Under the pieces are notes generated by a model. It was not told the origin of the DNA and ran no database searches. It saw nothing but the letters and a program-made list of their open reading frames with translations. Position numbers and translations under genes: made by a program. From positions 94,654 to 158,653 of the forward strand of contig JAVBSS010000012.1 of NCBI GenBank assembly GCA_031556525.1: 64,000 nt of DNA. Direction: 5' to 3'. Shown here one piece after another: positions 15,851 through 24,945 of this stretch (position 1 is its first letter; each line of letters begins with the position of its first letter). The stretch comes from JAVBSN01 sp031556525. Its GTDB lineage: Bacteria > Bacillota > Clostridia > Lachnospirales > Lachnospiraceae.

Positions 15851-16759
15851 TTATAATCGCTTAATAAAACTGCCTACTTCTTTCCATGCCCTCTTAGATT
15901 CTGGAAGCATATTTCCTGCCATTTGAAATACATGAAACATTCCTTCGTATATACTTAATTGTATTGATATATTGCTATCAATTGCTTTTTTCGCCATATC
16001 TTTAGAGTCACTAAGTAGCATCTCATGAGTTCCTACTTGAATTAGTATTGGTGGAAATTCACTGAAATCTCCGAAAACTGGTGATATATATGGATTCTTA
16101 GGGTCATGTTCTCCTATATATGCAGAATCAAATATCTGACTGTCTCTTGTATTACCAAATACGGGATCAATCTGAAAATTATCTTCATATGATGAACCAG
16201 TAGCAGTTAAATCAGTCCAAGGAGACATAGTTATAATACCGCTAGGTAATGGTAATTTATGCTCTCTTAGATACATGCATAATACTACTGAAAGTCCACC
16301 GCCAGCAGAATCACCACCTAATATAATCTGATCTGGTTTATAGCCCTTTTCTAATAACCACTTATAAGCTTCATACGCATCTTCTAGAGCTGCTGGAAAT
16401 ATATTTTCTGGAGCAAGTCTATAATCTGGTGTTAACACACATATATTCTTACCAACTTTGCTATATAAATGCGCAAAGTTTCTATAGGAATTCTTAATTC
16501 CACCTACATAACCACCACCGTGTAACTGTAATATAACTTTATCCATATTAGGTTCATCAGGCGTAAACCATTCCATAGAAAAATTAGTCATATCAATCTT
16601 TTCTAAACTATACTGTTTAGGACATTTCCAAGGATTTTCTTTGCTCTCTACTCTTAATTCACCTTTTTTGATTTGATTTTTTATAAGTTGATTAGTATTT
16701 ACTTCTGCTACTATGTCTCTTAATATTTTTCCTCTAAGACTAACTGTATTTTTACCCAT
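15851..16759 (-). CDS. alpha/beta hydrolase, hormone-sensitive-lipase-like esterase family
   Basis: A 302-residue soluble esterase-type protein. Oxyanion motif LHGGGYVGG, nucleophile elbow GGDSAGGG, acid in GTHEMLLSDSKDM and histidine in GMFHVFQM form a complete triad of the HSL family. No signal peptide, so it acts inside the cell. The gene follows the DUF6320 gene by 23 bases and the condensation-type acyltransferase gene before it. This arrangement suggests that it works on an ester or amide made by that acyltransferase, which is an inference. GGAG precedes the ATG at 16759. Substrate unknown. Confidence 0.88.
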   Translation of the reverse strand: MGKNTVSLRGKILRDIVAEVNTNQLIKNQIKKGELRVESKENPWKCPKQYSLEKIDMTNFSMEWFTPDEPNMDKVILQLHGGGYVGGIKNSYRNFAHLYSKVGKNICVLTPDYRLAPENIFPAALEDAYEAYKWLLEKGYKPDQIILGGDSAGGGLSVVLCMYLREHKLPLPSGIITMSPWTDLTATGSSYEDNFQIDPVFGNTRDSQIFDSAYIGEHDPKNPYISPVFGDFSEFPPILIQVGTHEMLLSDSKDMAKKAIDSNISIQLSIYEGMFHVFQMAGNMLPESKRAWKEVGSFIKRL

Positions 16760-16782
16760 TATATTCTCCGTTCTATACCAAA

Positions 16783-17454
16783 TTAAACATGAAATCTTCT
16801 CTTTAATTCTGTTGTGGCTCTCTTTCCGCCCAAAATGATTGTACCTAAAAAGAATAACAAGGATACACCTAAAGCAATAAATGTCATAACTGGATGAGTA
16901 ATAACATTAAATTCATACAAAACAAAAGATACGAACCCAGTAAATATCATGAATATTTGAAATAAAATATAGCTCTGCCAACTAGTAGAATTAAGTATCA
17001 TCATTATTGCAATACCTATATCAACTAATATAATTGCACTTGGAAATACATAGTCTACAGACCAACCCCTATATCCAATAATATTGTCAATTAGAACTGT
17101 TAAAAATATAGCTCCTATAGTTTGAATAATTAATTTCATAATATAATTTGAATTGCGTTGAACCGAATATTTAAGTGTAATGCATACATAAATCATGGCA
17201 CCAATACATATTCCTGACCACCATATTTTTGAAAAAGTCAAATAATTAATTGTTGTTAATACTGCTCCTAATATAATAGAGCAGAATACAAATATTCTCA
17301 TTACTAAGCTAAATATTTTATCTTCACCAATAAAATCTGGATAAACATTTATTTGTTTATTTGATTCTTTCCCTTTTTCTAAAACAGTATTACATAAAGG
17401 GCATACAATAGAATCATCTAATACTTCTATATTGCATTTATTACATTTATTCAT
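16783..17454 (-). CDS. zinc-ribbon multi-pass membrane protein (DUF6320-like)
   Basis: About 223 residues. The N-terminal zinc ribbon CNKCNIEVLDDSIVCPLC is followed by a short polar stretch and six hydrophobic segments ending in a basic tail (ATTELKRRFHV). I believe it belongs to the DUF6320 family, which in Lachnospiraceae is found next to condensation-type acyltransferases; that link is from memory. The ATG at 17454 overlaps the stop of the upstream acyltransferase gene (ATGAATAA), a typical coupling; an in-frame ATG at 17466 is also possible. The zinc ribbon faces the cytoplasm by the positive-inside rule. Function unknown; a partner or membrane platform for the acyltransferase is likely. 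Confidence 0.75.
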   Translation of the reverse strand: MNKCNKCNIEVLDDSIVCPLCNTVLEKGKESNKQINVYPDFIGEDKIFSLVMRIFVFCSIILGAVLTTINYLTFSKIWWSGICIGAMIYVCITLKYSVQRNSNYIMKLIIQTIGAIFLTVLIDNIIGYRGWSVDYVFPSAIILVDIGIAIMMILNSTSWQSYILFQIFMIFTGFVSFVLYEFNVITHPVMTFIALGVSLLFFLGTIILGGKRATTELKRRFHV

Positions 17455-18889
17455 AATACACACCATTACTTTCTATTGATACGTTAACACCATCATTTAC
17501 AAAGGTTCTAAAAAATGTTTTTTGAATTGAAGAATCTTTAAGTATAGAACTAAATGTAAATACAAGTGTATCTCTATATGAGCAAACAGTTCCTTTAATA
17601 TATTGTCCCTTTGATGGAGATAATATCGCATGAAATTGCTCTATATACTCCTCATATTCTTCCTTAATCTTAATAAGCCCTAAGTTAGTAACTGTAGTTG
17701 TGTTTGCTTTTGCAGAGGTATTATATACATGTCTCATAGCCATATTTTTAATGAATAGAGGCACTACTCTCATTACAAGATTCTTCTCGTTAGCTACATT
17801 ATAAGAAAATAACTTTTCTAAGTTTTCTTTTGTCATCTGTTCTTTTAAATCATTAGACACAATATCTATTATATCATCAAATGTATAATGCTCTTTCTCA
17901 GGTTTGAAACTTGCTGTAATAACTACGAAAAAGTTCTTGATGGTATTAGAATCAAAATATGGGCGCAAGTTAACAGGAACACATGCACTAATAGGCAATT
18001 TTGATGGTTGCTCATGCAGATATTCCTTATAAATACTATAAAACAAAGCACTAATTAAATAATGATTAATAGTGATGCCTTTTTCTTTACATACATTTTT
18101 CAATGAAGCAATATCAATATAACCATGTATTACACCCAATTCACGTGCAGCTAACATCTCGCCCTTTACTAAATATGCCTTTGCTGTCTTATATGGTTTT
18201 GCATTACTCTTTTTATAATTCTTTAAATAACTATCTTCTTTGTTAAGAGAAGCTTCACTGCTAAGTCCGTCAGATACTTTATCCTTTAATTCAGGATGTA
18301 CCATTCTTAAATATTGATATACCAATTCCTTTAGAAATATTAATGCACCATTTCCATCCGCTAATGCATGAAATACTTCTAGGTTAATTCTGTTGCGATA
18401 GTATGACACACGGAACATATAGCTGTTATTTGCATATGGATCAATATACATTCCTGGGTAGCTATGCTCTTCTTTTATCTGTGGTATAGTTTTCTTATTA
18501 CTTTCAAAATAATACCAAAATACACCTTTTCGCATTCTTGCATCAAATACATCAAAATATGGTAATACCTTTTCTAATGCTTCTTGTAATATATCCCTAT
18601 TAATATCTTCTTTCAAAGTAACTGCTATTCTATAAACATTACTCATACTTTCAGTTGTTATTACGGGAAATAAGTTAGCAGTATTATCAAGTTTATCCCA
18701 TTTCACTTCTTTGGTACGTTGATTTACCTTATCTCGCTTGATTGTTTTATCTTTTTTAATCTTTTCTGGTTTAATTTTCTCTTTTTTAATTTTTTCTTTT
18801 TTGATCTTCTCTGGTTTGATTTTTTCTTTTTTTACTTTGTTATTCTTAATTGTTTCTTTTTCAATTTCTTCTGTCTTATTTTTACTCAT
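17447..18889 (-). CDS. condensation-domain/alcohol acetyltransferase-like acyltransferase with lysine-rich repeat tail
   Basis: A 480-residue protein of the CoA-dependent acyltransferase/NRPS condensation superfamily. The catalytic HxxxDG motif is H174-ALA-D178-G179, and the fold regions (VYRIAVTLKEDINRDIL near 85; PISACVPVNLRPYF later) fit. The first 50 residues are extremely Lys/Glu-rich with five-residue KKEKI/KPEKI repeats and are probably disordered or bind nucleic acid or acidic lipid. It starts a four-gene set with DUF6320, alpha/beta hydrolase and HAD genes. AGGTGG precedes the ATG. No carrier protein or adenylation domain is nearby, so it likely uses acyl-CoA. Product unknown. Confidence 0.85.
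   Translation of the reverse strand: MSKNKTEEIEKETIKNNKVKKEKIKPEKIKKEKIKKEKIKPEKIKKDKTIKRDKVNQRTKEVKWDKLDNTANLFPVITTESMSNVYRIAVTLKEDINRDILQEALEKVLPYFDVFDARMRKGVFWYYFESNKKTIPQIKEEHSYPGMYIDPYANNSYMFRVSYYRNRINLEVFHALADGNGALIFLKELVYQYLRMVHPELKDKVSDGLSSEASLNKEDSYLKNYKKSNAKPYKTAKAYLVKGEMLAARELGVIHGYIDIASLKNVCKEKGITINHYLISALFYSIYKEYLHEQPSKLPISACVPVNLRPYFDSNTIKNFFVVITASFKPEKEHYTFDDIIDIVSNDLKEQMTKENLEKLFSYNVANEKNLVMRVVPLFIKNMAMRHVYNTSAKANTTTVTNLGLIKIKEEYEEYIEQFHAILSPSKGQYIKGTVCSYRDTLVFTFSSILKDSSIQKTFFRTFVNDGVNVSIESNGVYYE
18743..18832 (-). repeat. 15-bp coding repeats for KKEKI/KPEKI units
   Basis: Six five-residue units (residues 20-49) are encoded in tandem. Two unit types alternate (KKEKI and KPEKI), and the DNA is A-rich and near-identical between copies, so length change by slippage is likely. 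Confidence 0.85.
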
Positions 18890-19003
18890 TTATATCCACC
18901 TATTATCAATCGATTTATATTTATAAACACTTCATACTATTTTACCAAATAATACGTATATTATCTAGTGTTTTTAATATTACATCAATTATATATATAC
19001 ATA

Positions 19004-20329
19004 TTATTGCATAATAGGTGCTTTATTATTTATATTTAGTATACATATGGTTCCAATAATAAAGGTTAATCCTTCCGCACATATAAATGAAATCCATATA
19101 CCATTCATCCCAAACCAATAAGATAATACAAATGCAAAAATCATAATTCCTATGCATCCTCTAATAATAGATATTGTAAAAGCTTGTTTTCCGCGTTCTA
19201 TAGCACTTAAATAGCCCGACATGACAACGTTAATGCCAGCTGGTACAAATCCTAAAAAATATAATCTAATTCCCTTAAAAGCAATTTTACTGAGTTCTAC
19301 GTTGTGTTCGCTATTAAATACTCCTATAAGTCCATTTGTGCAAGCATAACCTATAATTATTATCACTAGTCCAATTATACTAGCCAATATAATTCCATAT
19401 CTAAGTAAAGTATTAACCTCTCTTTGATTTCCTTTTCCGTAGTATTTACTAACTAATGGTTGTGTTCCTTGCGAAACACCTGTAAATATTGCAATAGCTA
19501 CTAATGCTAGATTGGCAACTATACCATAAGCCGCAACTCCAACATCACCGCATATTTTTAGTATAAGCAAATTAAATATAATAAGTACAATACCTGATGC
19601 TAATTCATTTACAAATGCAGAGATCCCTAGATTTACAATATCTCTTATATCTTTTAATATATTACTGAAAAATCCACTAACAAGCTTAAATCCATTCCTC
19701 TTTTTAATAAAATGACTGCTTAATATACATATGCTAATAACAGGAGCAAGTCCAGTTGCAAATGCAGCACCAAACATTCCCCAACCAAAGATAAACATAA
19801 ACACATAATCTAAGATTATATTAGAAAAACTTCCTATAAGCATTCCAGCCATAGATAACTTAGGGTTATTATCATTTCTAACAAAAGCTACTAGAATATT
19901 ATTAGCAATAAAAAACGGTGAATATCCTAATAATACTTTTAGATATGTTGAGGTTAGAGTTTGAATCTCTCCTCTTCCACCTAATATACCAGCAAGATTA
20001 TAAGACATCATAAATCCTAATATAGCTAGCATAATCCCTATAATTATTCCGACAGTAATTGAAACTGTAAATATACGATTCGCATAGTTATCTTCTTTCT
20101 TTGCCTTACATATAGAATAACGAGTTGCTCCTCCAATACCTATCATTAAACCAATACCATTAATAAAACTATATATAGATATCGCAAGATTAAGGGCAGT
20201 TAATCCCTTACTTCCCATATTAAGAGATACAAAAAACGTATCAACTAGTATGTAGCATGATAAGCCTATCATTCCTAAAATATTGTAAGTAACAAATTTG
20301 CCAAAGTCTTTTAATAATGTATTTTTCAT
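19004..20329 (-). CDS. MATE-family multidrug/metabolite efflux transporter
   Basis: A 441-residue membrane protein with about 12 hydrophobic segments in two related halves, typical of MATE (DinF/NorM-like) exporters that expel cationic compounds using Na+ or H+. Motifs such as VDTFFVSLNMGSKGLTALNLA and GVSQGTQPLVSKYYGKGN occur at equivalent places in the two halves. Start: ATG 20329 (MKNTLLKDFGKF) is chosen because GAAGGGA precedes it; the longer frame to 20377 runs into the upstream terminator. It is separated from the ABC genes by that terminator and so is probably transcribed alone. Substrate unknown. Confidence 0.93.
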   Translation of the reverse strand: MKNTLLKDFGKFVTYNILGMIGLSCYILVDTFFVSLNMGSKGLTALNLAISIYSFINGIGLMIGIGGATRYSICKAKKEDNYANRIFTVSITVGIIIGIMLAILGFMMSYNLAGILGGRGEIQTLTSTYLKVLLGYSPFFIANNILVAFVRNDNNPKLSMAGMLIGSFSNIILDYVFMFIFGWGMFGAAFATGLAPVISICILSSHFIKKRNGFKLVSGFFSNILKDIRDIVNLGISAFVNELASGIVLIIFNLLILKICGDVGVAAYGIVANLALVAIAIFTGVSQGTQPLVSKYYGKGNQREVNTLLRYGIILASIIGLVIIIIGYACTNGLIGVFNSEHNVELSKIAFKGIRLYFLGFVPAGINVVMSGYLSAIERGKQAFTISIIRGCIGIMIFAFVLSYWFGMNGIWISFICAEGLTFIIGTICILNINNKAPIMQ

Positions 20330-20357
20330 AATAATTATCCCTTCTTCACATAAACAC

Positions 20358-20412
20358 AAAAAAATGCTTGGACACATTCCTTCTATGACCTAATGGAATA
20401 TGTTCAAGCATC
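20358..20412 (-). terminator. terminator of the ABC transporter genes
   Basis: Long imperfect hairpin: arms about 20362-20380 (TGCTTG, ACATTCC) and 20393-20411 (GGAAT, CAAGCA) around a 12-base loop, followed on the minus strand by a T-run (complement of 20358-20364). It ends the permease transcript before the MATE gene. Confidence 0.8.
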
Positions 20413-20495
20413 TATTAATATTTACCCGGTGGCAAATATATGATGTGTAATATTATTGATATTAAATTACCACAAAAGGATTCTTATGTCAAATA

Positions 20496-22907
20496 TTATC
20501 CTAAATATCTAACTCTATCTACTAAGGATTCTTTTTTAAGATTCTTACTCAATATAAATGACAATATGGTTTGTAATAACACAAGTGAAACTATCATTAT
20601 TATAATTGGAATAAAAGGAATATGATATATGTTAATACCCATTATACACTGTTCCCTACAGTACTGAAATACTATATAACCCATCGGAAGACCTACTGCA
20701 ATTGCAATTATAATTGTTCCTATAGTAAATAACATTCCTTCTGCTTGAAGCATATAACTTAATTGTTTATTTGTCATTCCAACAATCTGTAACATACCAA
20801 ATTCTTGTTTTCTAGTAATCATATTTGTAATAATTGTATTTGCCATATTCATAAATCCTATAAGAGTTATAATACCTAATAAAGCATATACTACAAGTTT
20901 TAAAGTTTTTATCTGAAATTCCGTTTGGCTAAGAGCATCTTTATAAATACTTATTTCAATATGTTCTTTTCCGATTAATAATTCTTCTAATTCAGTTCTT
21001 ACCGCTTCTACATCATTATATTTACAATCTATCCATATACATCCTGTATAGTTATTCTCTAATCCAAGATTATTATAAGTATCTTCAGTCATTATCCAAT
21101 CAATACTCATAAATGAATAACTATAAGAACCTTTAACAGGGAAATTAATATGTTTACTCTCTTCTTCTATATCTACTGTGATATCTTGTCCTATAGAATA
21201 TCCATTACTCTCCATAAAATATGACCAAGCATATACAATACCATTTTCATTTGTTACCGAATCATAACTAAAGTCCCCAGTGACACTTTCGGATTTTACT
21301 TTATAATCAAAATCCTCTTTATTAAATATAGCTATAGCCCTTAAATTATCATTCATCTTAACAGGCATAATATCTCTTGTTGTAACTTCTGTAACCTTAT
21401 CCAAACTTCGTATATCTTCTATCAATTTAGCATCTAAAGGATTATTTTTCATAATAGAATCTAGATTATTTTCTGGATATGCCTTATCAGAAAGCGAATA
21501 ATCTAATTGAATCAATATCTGACCATGTTCAACAGCTTTTCTTGCCTCATATTCTACATCCATGTTTGCAACAACATTTGACATAATAACAAACATAACA
21601 CAAGAAAGTCCCATAGTTAATATTGTAATTATTGTCCTTTTAGGATTTGCATAGAAATTAGCAAATAACAATCCTTTTGTACCAATTTCTTTTTTACCTT
21701 TACGAATACCTTTTTTATTTTTAGTAGTTTCTTGATAACGTATTGCTTCAATTGCTGATATTGAAGATGCTATTTTCATTGATCTTCTAAGGGCTAACCA
21801 TACTGTTATTATAGAAACTAACCCAACTAATAATAGTAATGGGATTGATAATATAGATAGCATTTTACCTACTTCTACTACCTGAATATAACTGCTTTGC
21901 TGTATTAACCAATTAAATGAGCTTACAGCTATAATACATCCTATCAATAATCCTACTGGAGTACCAATAAAAGCAAGAGACATTCCCTCTCTTAATATTA
22001 ATTTTCTTAATTGTCTCTTAGTAGCTCCTAACGCCTTAACTTTTCCATATTCCCACACTTTTTGTGTGATTCCAACTTGAAAAATATTGTATATAACTAT
22101 AACCGAAAATACTATTACTAATAAAGCTATAACCATACATATTGTAATTGTTTCTATTCCTGGATCAAAGGCCCACATTATATAATATAAGTTTACTGAT
22201 ATTCTGTCTTGATCAATACAACATTTAGCACCTATTTCTTCTATTAGGTCCTTAGCAATATCATAATTAATATTAATAGATTCATCCAAAGTAAAATAAA
22301 CTTTATAACGCATCTCATCACTTTCTTTTAAGCTATTATAAAAATTATTAGATACATATAATACATAGGAATTTGCCTTTGGTTCTGATTCTTTAATAAT
22401 TCCAGAAACAACGAACTCATTAGTAACATATTTACTATAATTATCTTCTCTATAATTCAAAGAAATTGTATCACCTATATTAACATTTTCATATCCTAGC
22501 ATTTGAAAAAATGAAGCTTGACCTACTATTTCATTTTCCTTTTGTGGAAATTTTCCACTTTCTAGAGATGTATCTAAATTAGTAAGTTCTATTACTGTAT
22601 CATCAACTGTGCATATACCACCTAATTTATTTTCTATTTCACCTACATAAGACAGTTTCCCTATTTGAGAAAATTCACTACGTAGATTCATTTCTTTTAA
22701 TTCATCATCTGTTACATTATTATAAGTACCATAATAACTTCCATAAAATGCTCCTGCATTTTCTCTATTCACTTTAATAAGCCCATATCCCCATGTGGAA
22801 ATTACAGTTAATAATATAGTTGTTAAGGCAACAGATATTATAATTAAGATACTCCTTGTCTTATTGGCTTTATTATTGCTAATAGCCAAGTTTTTTAATG
22901 TATTCAT
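20496..22907 (-). CDS. ABC transporter permease, FtsX/MacB type, duplicated
   Basis: An 803-residue protein with eight hydrophobic segments in a 1+3 and 1+3 pattern: about 18-42, 250-280, 305-330, 345-370, 415-437, 665-693, 720-745 and 760-785. Two extracellular domains of about 210 and 220 residues lie between segments 1-2 and 5-6. Both three-helix blocks are FtsX-like (VWEYGKVKALGATKRQLRKLI; EFGMLQIVGMTNKQLSYML). Such type VII permeases act by moving substances or signals at the outer face (antimicrobial peptide resistance, lipoprotein or hydrolase control). The gene follows its ATPase by 1 base, with its ribosome binding site inside the ATPase end. With the two-component genes next door it is likely a stress-sensing and resistance module. 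Substrate unknown. Confidence 0.9.
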   Translation of the reverse strand: MNTLKNLAISNNKANKTRSILIIISVALTTILLTVISTWGYGLIKVNRENAGAFYGSYYGTYNNVTDDELKEMNLRSEFSQIGKLSYVGEIENKLGGICTVDDTVIELTNLDTSLESGKFPQKENEIVGQASFFQMLGYENVNIGDTISLNYREDNYSKYVTNEFVVSGIIKESEPKANSYVLYVSNNFYNSLKESDEMRYKVYFTLDESININYDIAKDLIEEIGAKCCIDQDRISVNLYYIMWAFDPGIETITICMVIALLVIVFSVIVIYNIFQVGITQKVWEYGKVKALGATKRQLRKLILREGMSLAFIGTPVGLLIGCIIAVSSFNWLIQQSSYIQVVEVGKMLSILSIPLLLLVGLVSIITVWLALRRSMKIASSISAIEAIRYQETTKNKKGIRKGKKEIGTKGLLFANFYANPKRTIITILTMGLSCVMFVIMSNVVANMDVEYEARKAVEHGQILIQLDYSLSDKAYPENNLDSIMKNNPLDAKLIEDIRSLDKVTEVTTRDIMPVKMNDNLRAIAIFNKEDFDYKVKSESVTGDFSYDSVTNENGIVYAWSYFMESNGYSIGQDITVDIEEESKHINFPVKGSYSYSFMSIDWIMTEDTYNNLGLENNYTGCIWIDCKYNDVEAVRTELEELLIGKEHIEISIYKDALSQTEFQIKTLKLVVYALLGIITLIGFMNMANTIITNMITRKQEFGMLQIVGMTNKQLSYMLQAEGMLFTIGTIIIAIAVGLPMGYIVFQYCREQCIMGINIYHIPFIPIIIMIVSLVLLQTILSFILSKNLKKESLVDRVRYLG

Positions 22908-22908
22908 A

Positions 22909-23577
22909 TTATGATACCACCTTTCCGTCTTCTATTACTAAAATACGGTCTGCTAGTTGTGCAATATCTTCATCGTGAGTAATCATAACCAAAGTTTGTC
23001 CATACTTATTAGCAGATAATTTTAACAAACCTATTACTTCATCACTTGTTTTAGAATCTAGATTACCTGTTGGCTCATCAGCAAATATTATATCTGGCTT
23101 TGATGCTATTGCTCTTGCTATTGCAACTCTTTGTTGTTGACCACCTGAAAGTGTATTTGGCAAGTTATTAACCTTAGTTTCAATATCTAATGTAGCAATT
23201 ATATCCTTTACAAAATCTTCATCCACATGCTGCCCATCTAGACCAAGAGGTAACACAATATTTTCCCATACATTAATTGATGATATTAGATTAAATGATT
23301 GAAATATAAATCCTATCTTCTTTCTTCTAAAGACTGCTAGAGCATCTTCTTTCAAACTAAATATATCTTTGTCCTTTATAAGAACCTGCCCACTTGTAGG
23401 ATAATCTAGCCCACCTAACATATGTAGCAATGTACTTTTTCCAGAACCTGATTTACCTACTATAGCTACAAATTCTCCTTGCTCAACTGAAATATCAATA
23501 CCATCAACAGCATTTACCCTGTTTTCCCCTTCTCCATAATATTTACATAGATTATTTGTTTTTAAAATTGTACTCAT
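22909..23577 (-). CDS. ABC transporter ATP-binding protein (MacB/LolD type)
   Basis: A 222-residue ATPase. Walker A GKSGSGKSTLLH, Q-loop FIFQSFNL, signature LSGGQQQRVAIARA, Walker B IIFADEPTGNLDSKT and H-loop VMITHDEDIA are all intact. DEPTGNLD and the short length are typical of the LolD/MacB/FtsE branch that partners FtsX-type permeases. It powers the 803-residue permease encoded immediately downstream. GAGAGGA precedes the ATG. A terminator between this gene and the sensor kinase gene implies a separate promoter in the roughly 95 bases upstream, a plausible target of the adjacent response regulator. Confidence 0.95.
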   Translation of the reverse strand: MSTILKTNNLCKYYGEGENRVNAVDGIDISVEQGEFVAIVGKSGSGKSTLLHMLGGLDYPTSGQVLIKDKDIFSLKEDALAVFRRKKIGFIFQSFNLISSINVWENIVLPLGLDGQHVDEDFVKDIIATLDIETKVNNLPNTLSGGQQQRVAIARAIASKPDIIFADEPTGNLDSKTSDEVIGLLKLSANKYGQTLVMITHDEDIAQLADRILVIEDGKVVS

Positions 23578-23671
23578 AATAATTCATCCTCTCTTTGATT
23601 ATATTTCTAAGAACTATATTTCTTATACTCTATAATAATAGTATTGTATTTCATTTAACTTACAAATAATC

Positions 23672-23700
23672 AAAAAAGTCTTACAGTTTTGTAAGACTTA
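23672..23700 (-). terminator. terminator after the histidine kinase gene, overlapping its stop codon
   Basis: Perfect 10-base arms AAGTCTTACA (23676-23685) and TGTAAGACTT (23690-23699) with a four-base loop and a T-run (complement of 23672-23677). The stop TAA (23698-23700) is at the base of the stem. Confidence 0.9.
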
Positions 23701-24942
23701 ATCTTTGTATGGTAATTGTATAGTAAATGTACTTCCATGATTGTCCTTATTATACTTAGAAGACACTGAAATTGTTCCATTATGCCTTGTTATTATCTCT
23801 CTAGTTAAATATAGACCTATTCCCGAACCTGATTGTTTATTTACATCTTCTGATTGTACTCGATAAAATCGTTTGAAAACATTATTATACTCTTCTTTAG
23901 GTATTCCAATCCCATTATCAGTAATCTCAATTCTTAAAAAAGATGTTCTTTCAACTATACTAATAATAATTGATGTATTGCTAGCACTATATTTAATAGC
24001 ATTTTCTAAAATATTAATAAATGCTTCACTAATCCATTTTCTATCATGAGGTATAGATAATTTCTCAATATTATCTTCACAATCTACCTCTATGCTTATT
24101 TGTTTATCTTCTGCTTTCAAATAAACTCGATTAACTGATTCTACTAAAGTATCAAATATTGAAGCATTTTCTTTCTTAATATCAATCATTCCAATTTCCA
24201 TTCTTGATATATTAATTAGTGATAACATTAGATTCTCTAATCCATTAAGTTGCATAGAACAACGCATAGAAAATTCTTCTCTTTCATTATCTAGCAAATC
24301 ATCTTTCTGTAATATCTCAAAACAAGTTTTAAGCGCAGCAACAGGAGTTTTAAGTTGATGAGAAATATCTGTTACTAAAGATTTTGTACTCTCTTTTTCA
24401 CTTAGCATCTGTTTACTTAACATATCAAAATGATTTCCTAGTGATTCTAATTGGATATATATATTATTTTCACTGTACGTATCATTAAATAAATCCATAT
24501 CATACACTTTATTATATATACCATTTCTAAAGTCTCTAATTATAAGTTCCAACTCTTTTAACCCTTGATTTTTATTACTAATTTCTCTGTTTCTTACAAG
24601 TGAAACCAAAAATAAAATAAGTATATACGACACAATCGATATTATTAGCGTCCAAATAATAGCTTGTATATATTCTTTGTAATATATATTTTTGTATTCA
24701 TAAGTATATCCGTGTATATCTAAGAAACTATCATTATATTCAGCGACCTCTATTCCTTTTAATAAAGAAACTGCTGTAGTTTCCGAATTATCAGATTCTA
24801 ACATAGCTTCAAGAATAGCTATTTTTTCTTCGTAATTATTATGATTATCATGAATTATACAAATATCTAAAATGGTAATATATAACAATGTAATAACTGC
24901 AATTATTAAATATATATTAGATTTTCCGCTGTATTTAAACAT
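23698..24942 (-). CDS. sensor histidine kinase
   Basis: A 414-residue membrane kinase: helix about 10-31, a short external loop of about 60 residues, helix about 93-117, a HAMP-like linker, HisKA with H195 (TDISHQLKTPVAALKT) and a HATPase domain with the N box ISEAFINILENAIKYS, G1 EITDNGIGIPKEE and G2 GSGIGLYLTREI. The phosphate goes to the response regulator encoded 3 bases upstream. The small sensing loop and the neighbouring FtsX-type ABC transporter suggest that the signal comes through the transporter or the membrane, as in Bce/Psd-like modules; this is an inference. The ribosome binding site is within the end of the regulator gene. Confidence 0.93.
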   Translation of the reverse strand: MFKYSGKSNIYLIIAVITLLYITILDICIIHDNHNNYEEKIAILEAMLESDNSETTAVSLLKGIEVAEYNDSFLDIHGYTYEYKNIYYKEYIQAIIWTLIISIVSYILILFLVSLVRNREISNKNQGLKELELIIRDFRNGIYNKVYDMDLFNDTYSENNIYIQLESLGNHFDMLSKQMLSEKESTKSLVTDISHQLKTPVAALKTCFEILQKDDLLDNEREEFSMRCSMQLNGLENLMLSLINISRMEIGMIDIKKENASIFDTLVESVNRVYLKAEDKQISIEVDCEDNIEKLSIPHDRKWISEAFINILENAIKYSASNTSIIISIVERTSFLRIEITDNGIGIPKEEYNNVFKRFYRVQSEDVNKQSGSGIGLYLTREIITRHNGTISVSSKYNKDNHGSTFTIQLPYKD

Positions 24943-24945
24943 ATA

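Noticed and set aside
18719..18952. Phe-rich plus-strand ORFs around 18.7-18.95 kb
   Set aside because: Complement of the Lys-rich repeats; the hydrophobic runs result from A-rich codons read backwards.
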